Assembly: GCA_019510185.1 (NCBI GenBank)
Contig: JAEKKV010000012.1
Coordinates: 186,001-250,000 of the forward strand
Length of the DNA stretch: 64,000 nucleotides
Direction of reading: 5' to 3'
Source: Verrucomicrobiota bacterium
GTDB taxonomy: Bacteria; Verrucomicrobiota; Verrucomicrobiia; Opitutales; Opitutaceae
Positions 37,468-45,452 of the stretch are shown here, piece by piece. The notes below the pieces were generated by a model. It was not told the origin of the DNA, did not search any database, and worked only from the letters and a program-made list of their open reading frames with translations. The first letter of the stretch is position 1. Every line of letters starts with the position of its first letter. The position numbers and the translations under genes are program-made.

Positions 37468-38580
37468 TTGAACCTCATCGACCGCTACCTCCTGCGTGAA
37501 TGGCTCAAGATGCTGGGCCTCGTGATCGCCGCGACGCTCGGGCTCCTGCTCATGCAGGCCATGTACGACGACTTTCGCGACCTCATCAACGACGACGCGG
37601 CGGCGGTGGACATTCTGGTTTATTACGGCGTGAAGCTGCCCAGCTATCTCTCGGTGGTGCTGCCGCTGGCGTTGCTGGTTTCGCTGCTGTACACGCTCGG
37701 CCAGATGCACCGTAACAACGAGATCACCGCGATGCGCGCGGCGGGCGTGGGGCTTTTTCGCATCACCCGCGGCATCTGGGCGGCGGGTGTGCTGTTGTGC
37801 GGCGTCACCTGGTACATCAACGCGACGGTCATCCCCTGGTCGGTGGAGGAGTCGCGCGCCATCCGGGAAAATCTGGAGTTTCGCAAGGAGGCGAAAGGCG
37901 AGGCGCTGGACCGCGTGGGCATGCGTCCGGGCGTGACGTTCGAGAACCAGCGCGAGGGACGCATGTGGTTTTTCAACCGTTACAGCCAGTTCACGCGCAA
38001 GGGCTATGGCGTGACGGTGGTGCAGATCGACGCGCAGCGCCGGGAGCTTTACCGCCTGCTGGCCGCCGAGGCCTGGTACGACCCGGCGCGCAAGGCCTGG
38101 GTGTTTCGCAACGGTCGCGAGATCGCGATGGAGACAGCGACCGGCGAAGTCGCGACCACCACCGCGTTCCGGGAAAAAATCGTGCCGGCCTTCACCGAAG
38201 ATCCCTCCCTGATGCTGATCTTCGACGTGCGGCCGCAGGATCTGTCGTTCACCGAGCTGCGCCGGATCATCGACTATTTTTCCGCCACCGAGAACCCGAA
38301 GGTCACGCCGTATGCGGTGCGCTATTACAGCGTGCTGGCGGACACGCTGGGGCCGCTCATCATCATCGCCCTGGCGATCCCCTTCGCGGTGGCGGGCGTG
38401 CGGGTGAACCCGGTGGTGGGAGTGTCGAAATCGCTCGGGCTTTTCCTAATCTACTTCGTGCTGGCCAAGGCCTCCACTGCGCTCGGCGGTCGTGACGTGA
38501 TCCCGGCGCTCTGGGCCGCGCTGCTGCCGAGCCTGGCGATGCTCGGCGTGGGCGGCTGGTTTTTTGCGAAGGGACAGTGA
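37468..38580 (+). CDS. LptF/LptG-family lipopolysaccharide export permease
   Basis: This 370-aa YjgP/YjgQ-family protein extracts LPS from the inner membrane with LptB. It begins (M)NLIDRYLLREWLKMLGLVIA, has helices around residues 10-35, 55-80 and 95-120, a periplasmic beta-jellyroll middle, then LADTLGPLIIIALAIPFAVA and two further helices. The start is a TTG at 37468; no better start lies upstream in frame. LptF and LptG are hard to tell apart, and the partner gene is not in the window. Confidence 0.9.
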   Translation: MNLIDRYLLREWLKMLGLVIAATLGLLLMQAMYDDFRDLINDDAAAVDILVYYGVKLPSYLSVVLPLALLVSLLYTLGQMHRNNEITAMRAAGVGLFRITRGIWAAGVLLCGVTWYINATVIPWSVEESRAIRENLEFRKEAKGEALDRVGMRPGVTFENQREGRMWFFNRYSQFTRKGYGVTVVQIDAQRRELYRLLAAEAWYDPARKAWVFRNGREIAMETATGEVATTTAFREKIVPAFTEDPSLMLIFDVRPQDLSFTELRRIIDYFSATENPKVTPYAVRYYSVLADTLGPLIIIALAIPFAVAGVRVNPVVGVSKSLGLFLIYFVLAKASTALGGRDVIPALWAALLPSLAMLGVGGWFFAKGQ

Positions 38581-38592
38581 GGCGCCTCCGGC

Positions 38593-39210
38593 TCAGCGCC
38601 AGGCGTAGTTGAAGCTGATGCTGATGCGTTCGTCGTCCACGCGGTTGGCGGCGACTTCGTGGCGGAGCCAGCTTTCAAAAAGGATGACGTTGCCGGCCTC
38701 GGCGGCGTAGGTCGTGTAGGCGCGGTTGGCCTCGTGCGCGTCGGCGAGCTTGGGCGGGGCGGCCATGAATTTGCTCAGGCGCGGGTCCTCGAATTTCAGG
38801 CCGGAGCAGCCTTTCGGGGTGCGCACGTAATAGGTGCCGCTGATGAAGGAGAGCGGGTGGAGGTGCAGCGAATGCGCGGCGGTGGGCGGCATGATGTTGA
38901 CCCAGCAGTCGGTCATGTGGATTTCGCGGCCGCGCAGGTCCATGTCGAGGGCCTTGGCGTAGGCGCGCACATGCTTGGTGAGCTTTTTTTCCAGTCCGCC
39001 GAAGGTGCTGGAGAAGTGGTGCAGCTCGTGCATCGAGGCGTAGCTAGTGTAGCCGCCGGGGTAATTTTTCTCGGACCATTTGCGGCCGGCTTCGTCGTAA
39101 TCGCGCAGTTGGGCGCATTCGGCGGCGAGTTCGTCGTTGAACTTGGCAAGGCCTTTGGGCTGGAGCTTGTCGCAGTAGATGAAGGTGGGAAACCAGGCTT
39201 TGAGCGGCAT
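38593..39210 (-). CDS. TIGR02466-type putative 2OG-Fe(II) oxygenase
   Basis: This 205-aa protein starts MPLKAWFPTFIYCDKLQPKG. It contains AHSLHLHPLSFISGTYYVRT, GCSGLKFEDPR, GNVILFESWLRHEVAANR and ISISFNYAWR. The H...D...H plus Arg arrangement on a double-stranded beta-helix is that of the TIGR02466 / 2OG-Fe(II) oxygenase-like family, often linked to tail or surface modification. The substrate is unknown. Convergent with the LptF/G-type gene. Confidence 0.85.
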   Translation of the reverse strand: MPLKAWFPTFIYCDKLQPKGLAKFNDELAAECAQLRDYDEAGRKWSEKNYPGGYTSYASMHELHHFSSTFGGLEKKLTKHVRAYAKALDMDLRGREIHMTDCWVNIMPPTAAHSLHLHPLSFISGTYYVRTPKGCSGLKFEDPRLSKFMAAPPKLADAHEANRAYTTYAAEAGNVILFESWLRHEVAANRVDDERISISFNYAWR

Positions 39211-39299
39211 GAGGGGCAGCGTCTCGGGTCCGGAGCGGGGAGTCTAGAGCGGAAATTCTGTCCGCTCGACACGCCGGTGCGGCGGGTTAGCAACGCGGC

Positions 39300-39575
39300 A
39301 TGACTTCGTTCGAAATGGTCGCGATGGCGTACGTCGGAATCAACGGCGTGACCCTGTGCCTGTATGCCTGGGACAAACGGGCGGCGAAGCGGCCGGGCGC
39401 GGAGCGGGTGCGCGAACGCACGCTGCACCTGTGGGCGCTCGCGGGCGGATTCGGCGGGGCGTTGCTCGGGCAGGCGTGGCTGCGGCACAAGACGCGGCAT
39501 GCGTCATTCGCGGTGATCGCGGTGCTGGCGCTGGCCGCACACGCGGCGGGCTGGGCGTGGTGGGCGATGGGCTGA
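39300..39575 (+). CDS. DUF1294 small membrane protein
   Basis: This 91-aa protein contains YVGINGVTLCLYAWDKRAAK and RERTLHLWALAGGFGGALLGQ, the family core with the DK.A and LH..AL.GG..G motifs, then LRHKTRHASFAVI and a last hydrophobic helix. DUF1294 proteins are small membrane proteins of unknown function, sometimes fused to cold-shock domains. Here there is no fusion. It is divergent from the TIGR02466 gene. Confidence 0.9.
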   Translation: MTSFEMVAMAYVGINGVTLCLYAWDKRAAKRPGAERVRERTLHLWALAGGFGGALLGQAWLRHKTRHASFAVIAVLALAAHAAGWAWWAMG

Positions 39576-39590
39576 CCGACGGAGGTCAGG

Positions 39591-40160
39591 CTAGGACCTC
39601 GACCGTTTCCGCAGGGCGACGAACCCAAGGCAGAACAGACCCGCGGCCACTCCGTAGGTGGCCGGTTCGGGAATCGCGGTGATCAAATAAGTGCCGATCA
39701 GCGTCGTGTTGTCGGCTGCGTAGATGTTGCCGGAAGCTCCGCTGCCGGGCAGCGCGCTCGCGACGCTGGACAAATCATAAGTGGCCGAGCCGGTGAAAGC
39801 CGCGCTGCCCGTGCTGAAAAGCTCCTGAGAGTTGCCGTCTTGGCGCAGAAGAAGGGTGGTGGGCCCGCCGGCACCTACGCGCAAAAACGCGCGCCCGAGG
39901 GTGTGGCCGGCGCCGGTTGTCATCAGCGTGGTCGAGGAGGCGAGGGAATCGAAGTTGGTTTGATCCGTCGTGAAAAAAGACGCCAGCCGTATGGGGAAAG
40001 CGGTGGTGCCGGTGACGGCGTAATCGGCACTGGCGAAACTGCCGGTCCCTGTGAAGGTGACGGCGGAAGGGTCCGCAGTGTTCACCAAGAGAACCTGTCC
40101 GTGAGCCAAACCCGACCCGACGCAAAGCAATGCCAGAACCCCCAAGAGTGTCTTATGCAT
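39591..40160 (-). CDS. PEP-CTERM sorted surface/secreted protein
   Basis: This 189-aa protein has a signal peptide (MHKTLLGVLALLCVGSGLAH) and a classic PEP-CTERM tail: IPEPATYGVAAGLFCLGFVA, then LRKRSRS. Exosortase (EpsH) proteins cut and process this tail. The middle is Thr/Ser/Gly-rich with beta-like periodicity and no enzyme motif. No exosortase gene is in the window. The gene stands alone between DUF1294 and pfp. Confidence 0.92.
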   Translation of the reverse strand: MHKTLLGVLALLCVGSGLAHGQVLLVNTADPSAVTFTGTGSFASADYAVTGTTAFPIRLASFFTTDQTNFDSLASSTTLMTTGAGHTLGRAFLRVGAGGPTTLLLRQDGNSQELFSTGSAAFTGSATYDLSSVASALPGSGASGNIYAADNTTLIGTYLITAIPEPATYGVAAGLFCLGFVALRKRSRS

Positions 40161-40289
40161 GACATTGTCTTTTATGATTTCCGCATGAATGGCCAGCCCA
40201 GACGAAGCGGGTTGGAGAAAGCGTCATGATGGGATTGCACGGCGGCGGACGGCATTCGACAGACCGGTCGGGCGGCCGTCGCCGCTGCC

Positions 40290-41528
40290 TCAATGGTTCA
40301 CGTGTACGGCGGATCCCTTGGGCTGGCCGATGGCGCCGAGAAGATCGTCGAACCACGGGGTCGCGGTGTCGAAGGGCTTTCCGCCTTTGATCCGGGGGAA
40401 CTCGATCGCACGGAGCACGCCGCCGCGATCCTCATCATGGCCGATCACGCCGCCTTCGCGCCGCAGGGCGCATTCCACTGCGAGATCGGTGCAGCTCTTG
40501 ATGAGGCGCAGATCGTCGGTGTTGGCGGCGGCGGCGCGGGCGAAGTAGCCAGATTTTTGCACGAGGACTTTTTCCGCGCCTAGCATTCTGGCGAACTGTT
40601 CGCCGAACCATTTGCCGGGGTTGATGGCATCGAGTTTGACATGGCCGAAAGCGTCGCGCGGCACTTCCTGGCCCTTGGCCTGCATCTCGGCGATGATGCT
40701 TTCCACGCCGGCGCCTTCGCTGATGAAAATGTTCACGTTGTCCACGCGATCCATGACGGTTTTGAGGCGCGCGGCCTCGGCGGCGAGGTCGATGGCCATC
40801 TCGGGGATGAAGACCGCGTGGACGTCGAGGTTGGCGCGTGCCAGGCCGAGGCCGGGGGCGAATTCCTCGCGGTCGAGAAGCTTGCGGTAGGCACGGGCGG
40901 TGGCGGCGGTGAGCCAGCCGCAATTGCGTCCCATGACCTCGTGGATGATGAGCATGCGCGGGTTGGCGTTGTGCTCGGAGACGACGTTGCGGAAATAACG
41001 GGCCCCCTGCTCGGCGGCGGTCCAGGCGCCGAGGGACTGGCGGATGGGATAGACGTCGTTGTCGATGGTCTTGGGCAGGCCGATGACGGTGAGACCGTAA
41101 TTGTTTTTGGCGAGGAAGGCGGCGAGATCGGCGGCGGCGGTGTTGGTGTCGTCGCCGCCGATGGTGTGGAGGATGTCCACACCGTCCTTGATGAGCTGGT
41201 CGGCGGCGATTTTTTGCGGATCCTGGCCTTCCTTCACGAGGCCGCGTTTCACGCAGTCCTTCACGTTGGTGAGCTTGACGCGGCTGTTGCCGATGGGGCT
41301 GCCGCCGTGGCGGTGCAGCACGGGGGCGGCGGCGCGTTCGGCGGGGCCGATCTTGTAGCTGTCGCCGAGCAGGAGGCCCTTGTAGCCGCCGTGGTAGCCG
41401 ATGAGCTCGATTTCGGGCGCGATCTCGGTGTAGCGCTCGATGAGTCCGCCGACGGCGGAACTGAGGCAGGGCGCGAGGCCGCCGGCGGTGAGGAGGGCAA
41501 CTTTCTTGGGACGGACGGGAGTGCTCAT
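40290..41528 (-). CDS. pfp: Pyrophosphate-dependent phosphofructokinase
   Basis: The 412-aa enzyme phosphorylates fructose-6-phosphate using PPi. It has ALLTAGGLAPCLSSAVGG, then HTIGGDDTNTAAA, where GGDD (124-127) is the hallmark of PPi-dependent enzymes (ATP enzymes have GGDG), and GLPKTIDNDVYPI at 151-161. MGRNCGWLTAATA is the substrate-binding MGR motif. PPi use makes the step reversible. Donor preference is inferred from GGDD. Confidence 0.93.
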   Translation of the reverse strand: MSTPVRPKKVALLTAGGLAPCLSSAVGGLIERYTEIAPEIELIGYHGGYKGLLLGDSYKIGPAERAAAPVLHRHGGSPIGNSRVKLTNVKDCVKRGLVKEGQDPQKIAADQLIKDGVDILHTIGGDDTNTAAADLAAFLAKNNYGLTVIGLPKTIDNDVYPIRQSLGAWTAAEQGARYFRNVVSEHNANPRMLIIHEVMGRNCGWLTAATARAYRKLLDREEFAPGLGLARANLDVHAVFIPEMAIDLAAEAARLKTVMDRVDNVNIFISEGAGVESIIAEMQAKGQEVPRDAFGHVKLDAINPGKWFGEQFARMLGAEKVLVQKSGYFARAAAANTDDLRLIKSCTDLAVECALRREGGVIGHDEDRGGVLRAIEFPRIKGGKPFDTATPWFDDLLGAIGQPKGSAVHVNH

Positions 41529-41628
41529 GGGTCGTGGAGGAAGCCGATAGCGTTGCCAGCCGGTGGAGTGCCGTCGAGTCGGGAGCCTGCGCGCGGGTTG
41601 GTAAAAACCGCGCGCGAATTGAGGACGG

Positions 41629-43080
41629 CTAAGTCTGCGCCAAGACAGTCGCCTCCAGGTCCGGCGCGATGAAATCGGGCTGGAGCAAGGAGCGGATCAC
41701 GTCCGCCGCGGAATAAGTGCGACAGTCGCCCAGGTAGCGCGGCAGGGCGGCGACATCGTTGCCGGCGGTCACCAGCGCGGTTTCAGGATGACCGTCCTGC
41801 AACTGCCCCAGGCCGACGGTGGCGAGCAGTCCGTTGCAGAGGCATTTGCGTCCGAGGGTGTCCGCGCGCGCGCCGCCTTTGCGCACGAAGTTTTCGACCG
41901 GTTCGCCGGCACAGCGATAGCCCAGCGTGCCGTCGGGTTTGGTGTAGGCTTTCCGCAAATACCCCAAGTCGCAGACGCGCGTCCGTCCGGCGTAGCGCGC
42001 GGGATTGGAGAGCGTGCTGGTGAGCTGGAGGATTTTAAAGGGAAAGCCGGTGGGCGAGGCCAGCGGATCGGTGTAAACCGCGGCGCGGCCGGCCAGGCTG
42101 AGGGCGAGGGCGCGGCCCTTGAGCGCCGGCGTGATGCCGGATTCCTCGCAAAAGGCGAAGGCGGTGCCGACTTGCACGCCCGCCGCACCGAGCCGCCGGG
42201 CGCGAGCGAGCGCCGTCGGCGTGGCCTGGGCGCCCGCGATCCAGAAGGGCAGGCCGAGTTCGCGGATTTTTTCGAGGTCGGGCACGTCGCGCGGACCGTA
42301 AACGGGTTCGCCGGCGGCGTTGAGTTGCAGGGGGCCGCGCGGAGAGGCGTTGTGCCCGCCGGCGAGTTCGCCTTCGACCACGAAGCCGTCGACGCGGCCG
42401 GTGGATTTGCGGGCGAGCGTCGTGGCCAGGGTGGCCGAACTCACGATGGCAAGAAAGCGGGGGCGTTTCAGGACAGGCGCGGCGCCCTTGCAGAAGGCTC
42501 CGGGATCAAACGTCATCCGGGCGGGCGCGGCGGCGCCGGCGACGTCGAGCGCGAGTTCCGCCGGTTCACCGCGTGCGAACTGGTCGAGCACTCCGGGGAT
42601 CGCCCGCGGAATGCCCGCTCCCATCAGGACGTAGTCGACGCCGGCCAGCATCGCACCGAAGAGCGAGGGCAGGGTGGGAAGTTGGATTTTTTCCAGGAGG
42701 TTGAGGCCGATCACGCCGGCATGACCTTCCTTGGCAAGAAAGACCTCGGCGAAATTGGCGACGACCGTGAGCTCGATGAGCGCCGGAGGCGAATCGAGCG
42801 CGGGCATGGGCACGGTTTTGAACGGTTGGCCGGCGGGCTTTCCTCCGGCCACGAACCACGTTTTCCGCACGCGTTCCGCCATCTCGCGGAGGGGAAAGTG
42901 AGCCAGGGCGCGCTGAAGGTGACCGCCCGGATCTCCTTGTTGGAGACGGCGGGCGAAGACCACGGAGAGCAACGTCCCGGAGACCACTCCGAGCTGACCT
43001 TCTTGCGAGACGGCCCTGGCCAGCGGCCAACCGGAAACGGCGACGCCCATCCCGCCTTGAATAATGATCGGATGTGACAT
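41629..43080 (-). CDS. Nitronate monooxygenase-family FMN protein
   Basis: The 483-aa protein is an NMO/2-nitropropane dioxygenase-type TIM barrel. It begins MSHPIIIQGGMGVAVSGWPL and has VDGFVVEGELAGGHNASPRG, the FMN/His region of the family, ARRLGAAGVQVGTAFAFCEE and a distal part with cysteines (RKCLCNGLLATVG). It is longer than classical NMO (about 350 aa) owing to the C-terminal part. It may act in FMN-dependent oxidation; PfaD-like barrels share this layout. Substrate unknown. Confidence 0.85.
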   Translation of the reverse strand: MSHPIIIQGGMGVAVSGWPLARAVSQEGQLGVVSGTLLSVVFARRLQQGDPGGHLQRALAHFPLREMAERVRKTWFVAGGKPAGQPFKTVPMPALDSPPALIELTVVANFAEVFLAKEGHAGVIGLNLLEKIQLPTLPSLFGAMLAGVDYVLMGAGIPRAIPGVLDQFARGEPAELALDVAGAAAPARMTFDPGAFCKGAAPVLKRPRFLAIVSSATLATTLARKSTGRVDGFVVEGELAGGHNASPRGPLQLNAAGEPVYGPRDVPDLEKIRELGLPFWIAGAQATPTALARARRLGAAGVQVGTAFAFCEESGITPALKGRALALSLAGRAAVYTDPLASPTGFPFKILQLTSTLSNPARYAGRTRVCDLGYLRKAYTKPDGTLGYRCAGEPVENFVRKGGARADTLGRKCLCNGLLATVGLGQLQDGHPETALVTAGNDVAALPRYLGDCRTYSAADVIRSLLQPDFIAPDLEATVLAQT

Positions 43081-43238
43081 GGCCGGTCATTCAACCCGTC
43101 CTCGGCTCCGCAAGGAAGGGACATCCACCGTCCGACGGCGGTGTGATGCGATTCGATTGAGACCTAAACGAAATCCTTATGGCCGGACGAACGACGCACG
43201 CGTCTCTCTCCTCGCGGAACGTGTCCGCTCTTGGCGAT

Positions 43239-43757
43239 TTAATCCGCCGTCCGCTTCAGCTTGAAAAACGCCTGAATCAGCGTGCGGCATTCGTCCTCAA
43301 GCACGCCGCCGGCGGTGAGCTCAAGGTGGTGGTTCACGCGGGGCAGGGCGTTGAGATCGGTCGCGCCGCCGAGGCAGCCCATCTTGGGGTCGGGCACGGC
43401 ATAGCACACGCGCTTGAGCCGCGACATGAGCGTGGCCCCCGAGCACATCGGGCAGGGCTCCTTGGTGACATAGAGCGTGCAGCCTTCCAGCCGCCAATCG
43501 CCGAGCCGGGCGGCGGCTTGGGTGATGGCGAGAACCTCGGCGTGCGCGGTGGGGTCGTGTGAGCTTTCGACGGTGTTGTGGGCCGAGGCGATGACTTCGC
43601 CGCCATACTCGATCACGCAGCCGATCGGCACCTCGTCCTGCCTCCAAGCGTCGATCGCCTGGTTATAGGCGAGATTCATAAAAAACACGTCGTCGCGGAC
43701 GAGTTGCGACGGAAAGCGTTTCTCAAAAGGACAATCGTGAGGGTTGAGCGGGACCAT
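43239..43757 (-). CDS. tadA: tRNA-specific adenosine deaminase
   Basis: TadA converts A34 to inosine in tRNA-Arg. This 172-aa protein has the cytidine/deoxycytidylate-deaminase zinc site HAEVLAI (72-78) with catalytic Glu, and EPCPMCSGATLMSRLKRVCY (PCxxC at 101-105). The start at 43757 (MVPLNPHDCPFEKRF) is chosen over a longer frame that would overlap infA on the other strand. The N-terminal extension of about 25 aa before FFMNLAYNQA is not typical of short TadA. Divergent from infA. Confidence 0.9.
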   Translation of the reverse strand: MVPLNPHDCPFEKRFPSQLVRDDVFFMNLAYNQAIDAWRQDEVPIGCVIEYGGEVIASAHNTVESSHDPTAHAEVLAITQAAARLGDWRLEGCTLYVTKEPCPMCSGATLMSRLKRVCYAVPDPKMGCLGGATDLNALPRVNHHLELTAGGVLEDECRTLIQAFFKLKRTAD

Positions 43758-43899
43758 GCGGGGACGCGGAGGGCGGGAGCCGTGGCCGGCGTCCCGAGGA
43801 AAGCCTTGACTTACGAGGGGGGAGGATGGCTTACAAGGAGCTTTTACACGCGAATCATACGCATGCTCCTCCCCCTTTCCGGCCTCATTGCCGAATCCT

Positions 43900-44169
43900 A
43901 TGTCTGAATCCTCCGACGGCAAATCGATCGAAGTTGAAGGTAAAGTTGTGACCGTCCTTCCCGGTACGATGTTCAAGGTCCAGCTTTCCAACGGCCACAT
44001 CGTGCTCGCGCATATCTCCGGCAAACTGCGCAAGAACTTCATCAAGATCGCCGCGGGCGACGGCGTGAAGATGGAGATGAGTCCCTACGACCTCGAAAAG
44101 GCCCGCATCACCTACCGCATGAAGGACGTGAACGCCGCCCCGGCTTTCGCGCGCCGCCGCCGTTATTGA
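43900..44169 (+). CDS. infA: Translation initiation factor IF-1
   Basis: This 89-aa protein has the OB-fold core [58 protein letters not shown]. It is longer than E. coli IF-1 (72 aa), with an N-terminal MSESSDGK and a C-terminal extension ending [10 protein letters not shown]. The ATG at 43900 is chosen; an upstream TTG four codons earlier would only add MPNP. A strong terminator follows. Confidence 0.95.
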   Translation: MSESSDGKSIEVEGKVVTVLPGTMFKVQLSNGHIVLAHISGKLRKNFIKIAAGDGVKMEMSPYDLEKARITYRMKDVNAAPAFARRRRY

Positions 44170-44215
44170 ACGGCCCGCTCCGGGCGCGAACAGCTTCGCC
44201 GCCCACATTTGAATG

Positions 44216-44244
44216 GACGCCCCCGCCCGGAGGGCGTCTTTTTT
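44216..44244 (+). terminator. Rho-independent terminator after infA
   Basis: A 7-bp stem GACGCCC / GGGCGTC (44216-44222 with 44232-44238), loop of nine, and six T residues at 44239-44244. An ATG at 44213 lies just before this structure, so it is an unlikely start for the recombinase gene that follows; the GTG at 44252 is preferred. Confidence 0.88.
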
Positions 44245-44251
44245 GTGTCCG

Positions 44252-45214
44252 GTGGCCGACCTTCCCCCTAACGAAAACCCGCCTGCGTTCGCACTGCCCG
44301 AAGGCCTGGACGAGGCGATCCGCGACTTTGGCAACGCGCTTACGCTGGAACGCGGCCGGTCCGACCGCACGTTGGAGGCTTACGAGGGCGACCTGCGCCA
44401 GTGCGCGGCCCATCTGGCGCGCCGGGGCGTGAAGAACTGGAAGACGGCGGACGCCGCCGGCGTGACGGAGTGGCTGTATTCGTTGAGCGGCGACGACTAC
44501 ACCGTGGCCAGCCTCGCGCGAAAACTCTCGGCGCTGCGGATGTTCGCCCGCCACCTCGTGCGCGAACGGGTGCGGCCGGACGATTTCACCGAGCTGATGC
44601 AGGGCCCCAAGCTCGTCCGCCGCGTGCCGGGCACGCTCTCGTCCCAAGAGATCGACGCCCTGCTTGCCGCCCCTGCCGGCGGCGACGCGCACGCGCTGCG
44701 CGACCGGGCGATCCTGGAGTTGTTCTATTCCAGCGGACTGCGGGTGTCGGAACTGGCGGGTCTGACGTTGCAGCAAGTTGATCTGGAGGCCGGTTTTTTG
44801 CGGGTGTTCGGCAAGGGCGCGAAAGAGCGCGTGGTGCCGGTCGGCGGCAAGGCGGCGGTCGCGCTCGCGGCCTACCTCGCCTCGGCCCGGCCGCACTTCG
44901 TGAAGCCGAAGACCGGGAGCCAGCTCTTTCTCAGCGAGCGCGGCACCGCCATTTCCCGGCAGATGCTGTGGGTGCTGGTCAAAAAATACGCGAAACAGGC
45001 CGGTATCACCAAACCGGTAAAACCCCACTTGCTGCGCCATTCATTTGCCACGCATTTGTTGGGAGGGGGGGCCGACCTGCGTGCCATCCAGGAGATGCTG
45101 GGCCATGCTAACATCGCCACGACACAGATTTATACGGCGGTGGAGGAAAAGCGTCTGCTCGACCAGCATGCGAGATTTCATCCGCGCAATCAGGAGCCGG
45201 GCCCTCGCGGGTAA
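44252..45214 (+). CDS. Tyrosine recombinase, XerC/XerD type
   Basis: This 320-aa protein resolves chromosome dimers at dif. It has a SAM-like N-terminal domain (about 15-105) and catalytic residues Arg in YSSGLRVSELAGL, Lys in FGKGAKERVVPVGG, HxxR in PHLLRHSFATHLL, His in LGHANIATTQIYT, and Tyr in IYT. The start is taken as GTG at 44252 because an upstream ATG (44213) lies just before the infA terminator. XerC and XerD cannot be told apart here. No phage or integron context is present. Confidence 0.93.
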   Translation: MADLPPNENPPAFALPEGLDEAIRDFGNALTLERGRSDRTLEAYEGDLRQCAAHLARRGVKNWKTADAAGVTEWLYSLSGDDYTVASLARKLSALRMFARHLVRERVRPDDFTELMQGPKLVRRVPGTLSSQEIDALLAAPAGGDAHALRDRAILELFYSSGLRVSELAGLTLQQVDLEAGFLRVFGKGAKERVVPVGGKAAVALAAYLASARPHFVKPKTGSQLFLSERGTAISRQMLWVLVKKYAKQAGITKPVKPHLLRHSFATHLLGGGADLRAIQEMLGHANIATTQIYTAVEEKRLLDQHARFHPRNQEPGPRG

Positions 45215-45347
45215 AAACCCTTGACCGCTGGGGGATTCACGGCGTCATCGTCTTCCTTTTAACAGCCGTGAAACTCAACGTGTTCGTCATCCTCCAGCAA
45301 GCCCTGTCAGCGCTCCCTGTGGCGGCGGTCGGGCGGGAGTGAATCGA

Positions 45348-45452
45348 ATGTCGTCCGCCCTCTGCATGATGACGTTTCTTGTGCTAAGTTCCTCCATGTT
45401 CACCTGTTCCTGTTCGCAGTCTCCGGCCTGCGGCCGCCGTTCCCACTCATGA
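45348..45452 (+). CDS. Possible 34-aa upstream ORF coupled to purF
   Basis: An ATG at 45348, preceded by a GGGAG ribosome-binding-like site at 45335-45339, opens a frame MSSALCMMTFLVLSSSMFTC ... RRSHS. It ends in TGA at 45450-45452, overlapping the purF ATG (45449) as ATGA. The peptide is hydrophobic, then Cys/Ser-rich. It may be a leader peptide that couples translation to purF, or chance; composition alone does not decide. Confidence 0.35.
   Translation: MSSALCMMTFLVLSSSMFTCSCSQSPACGRRSHS

Noticed and set aside
44213..44251. ATG at 44213 as the start of the Xer recombinase
   Set aside because: It lies three bases before the infA terminator stem, and the residues added are encoded by the terminator itself.
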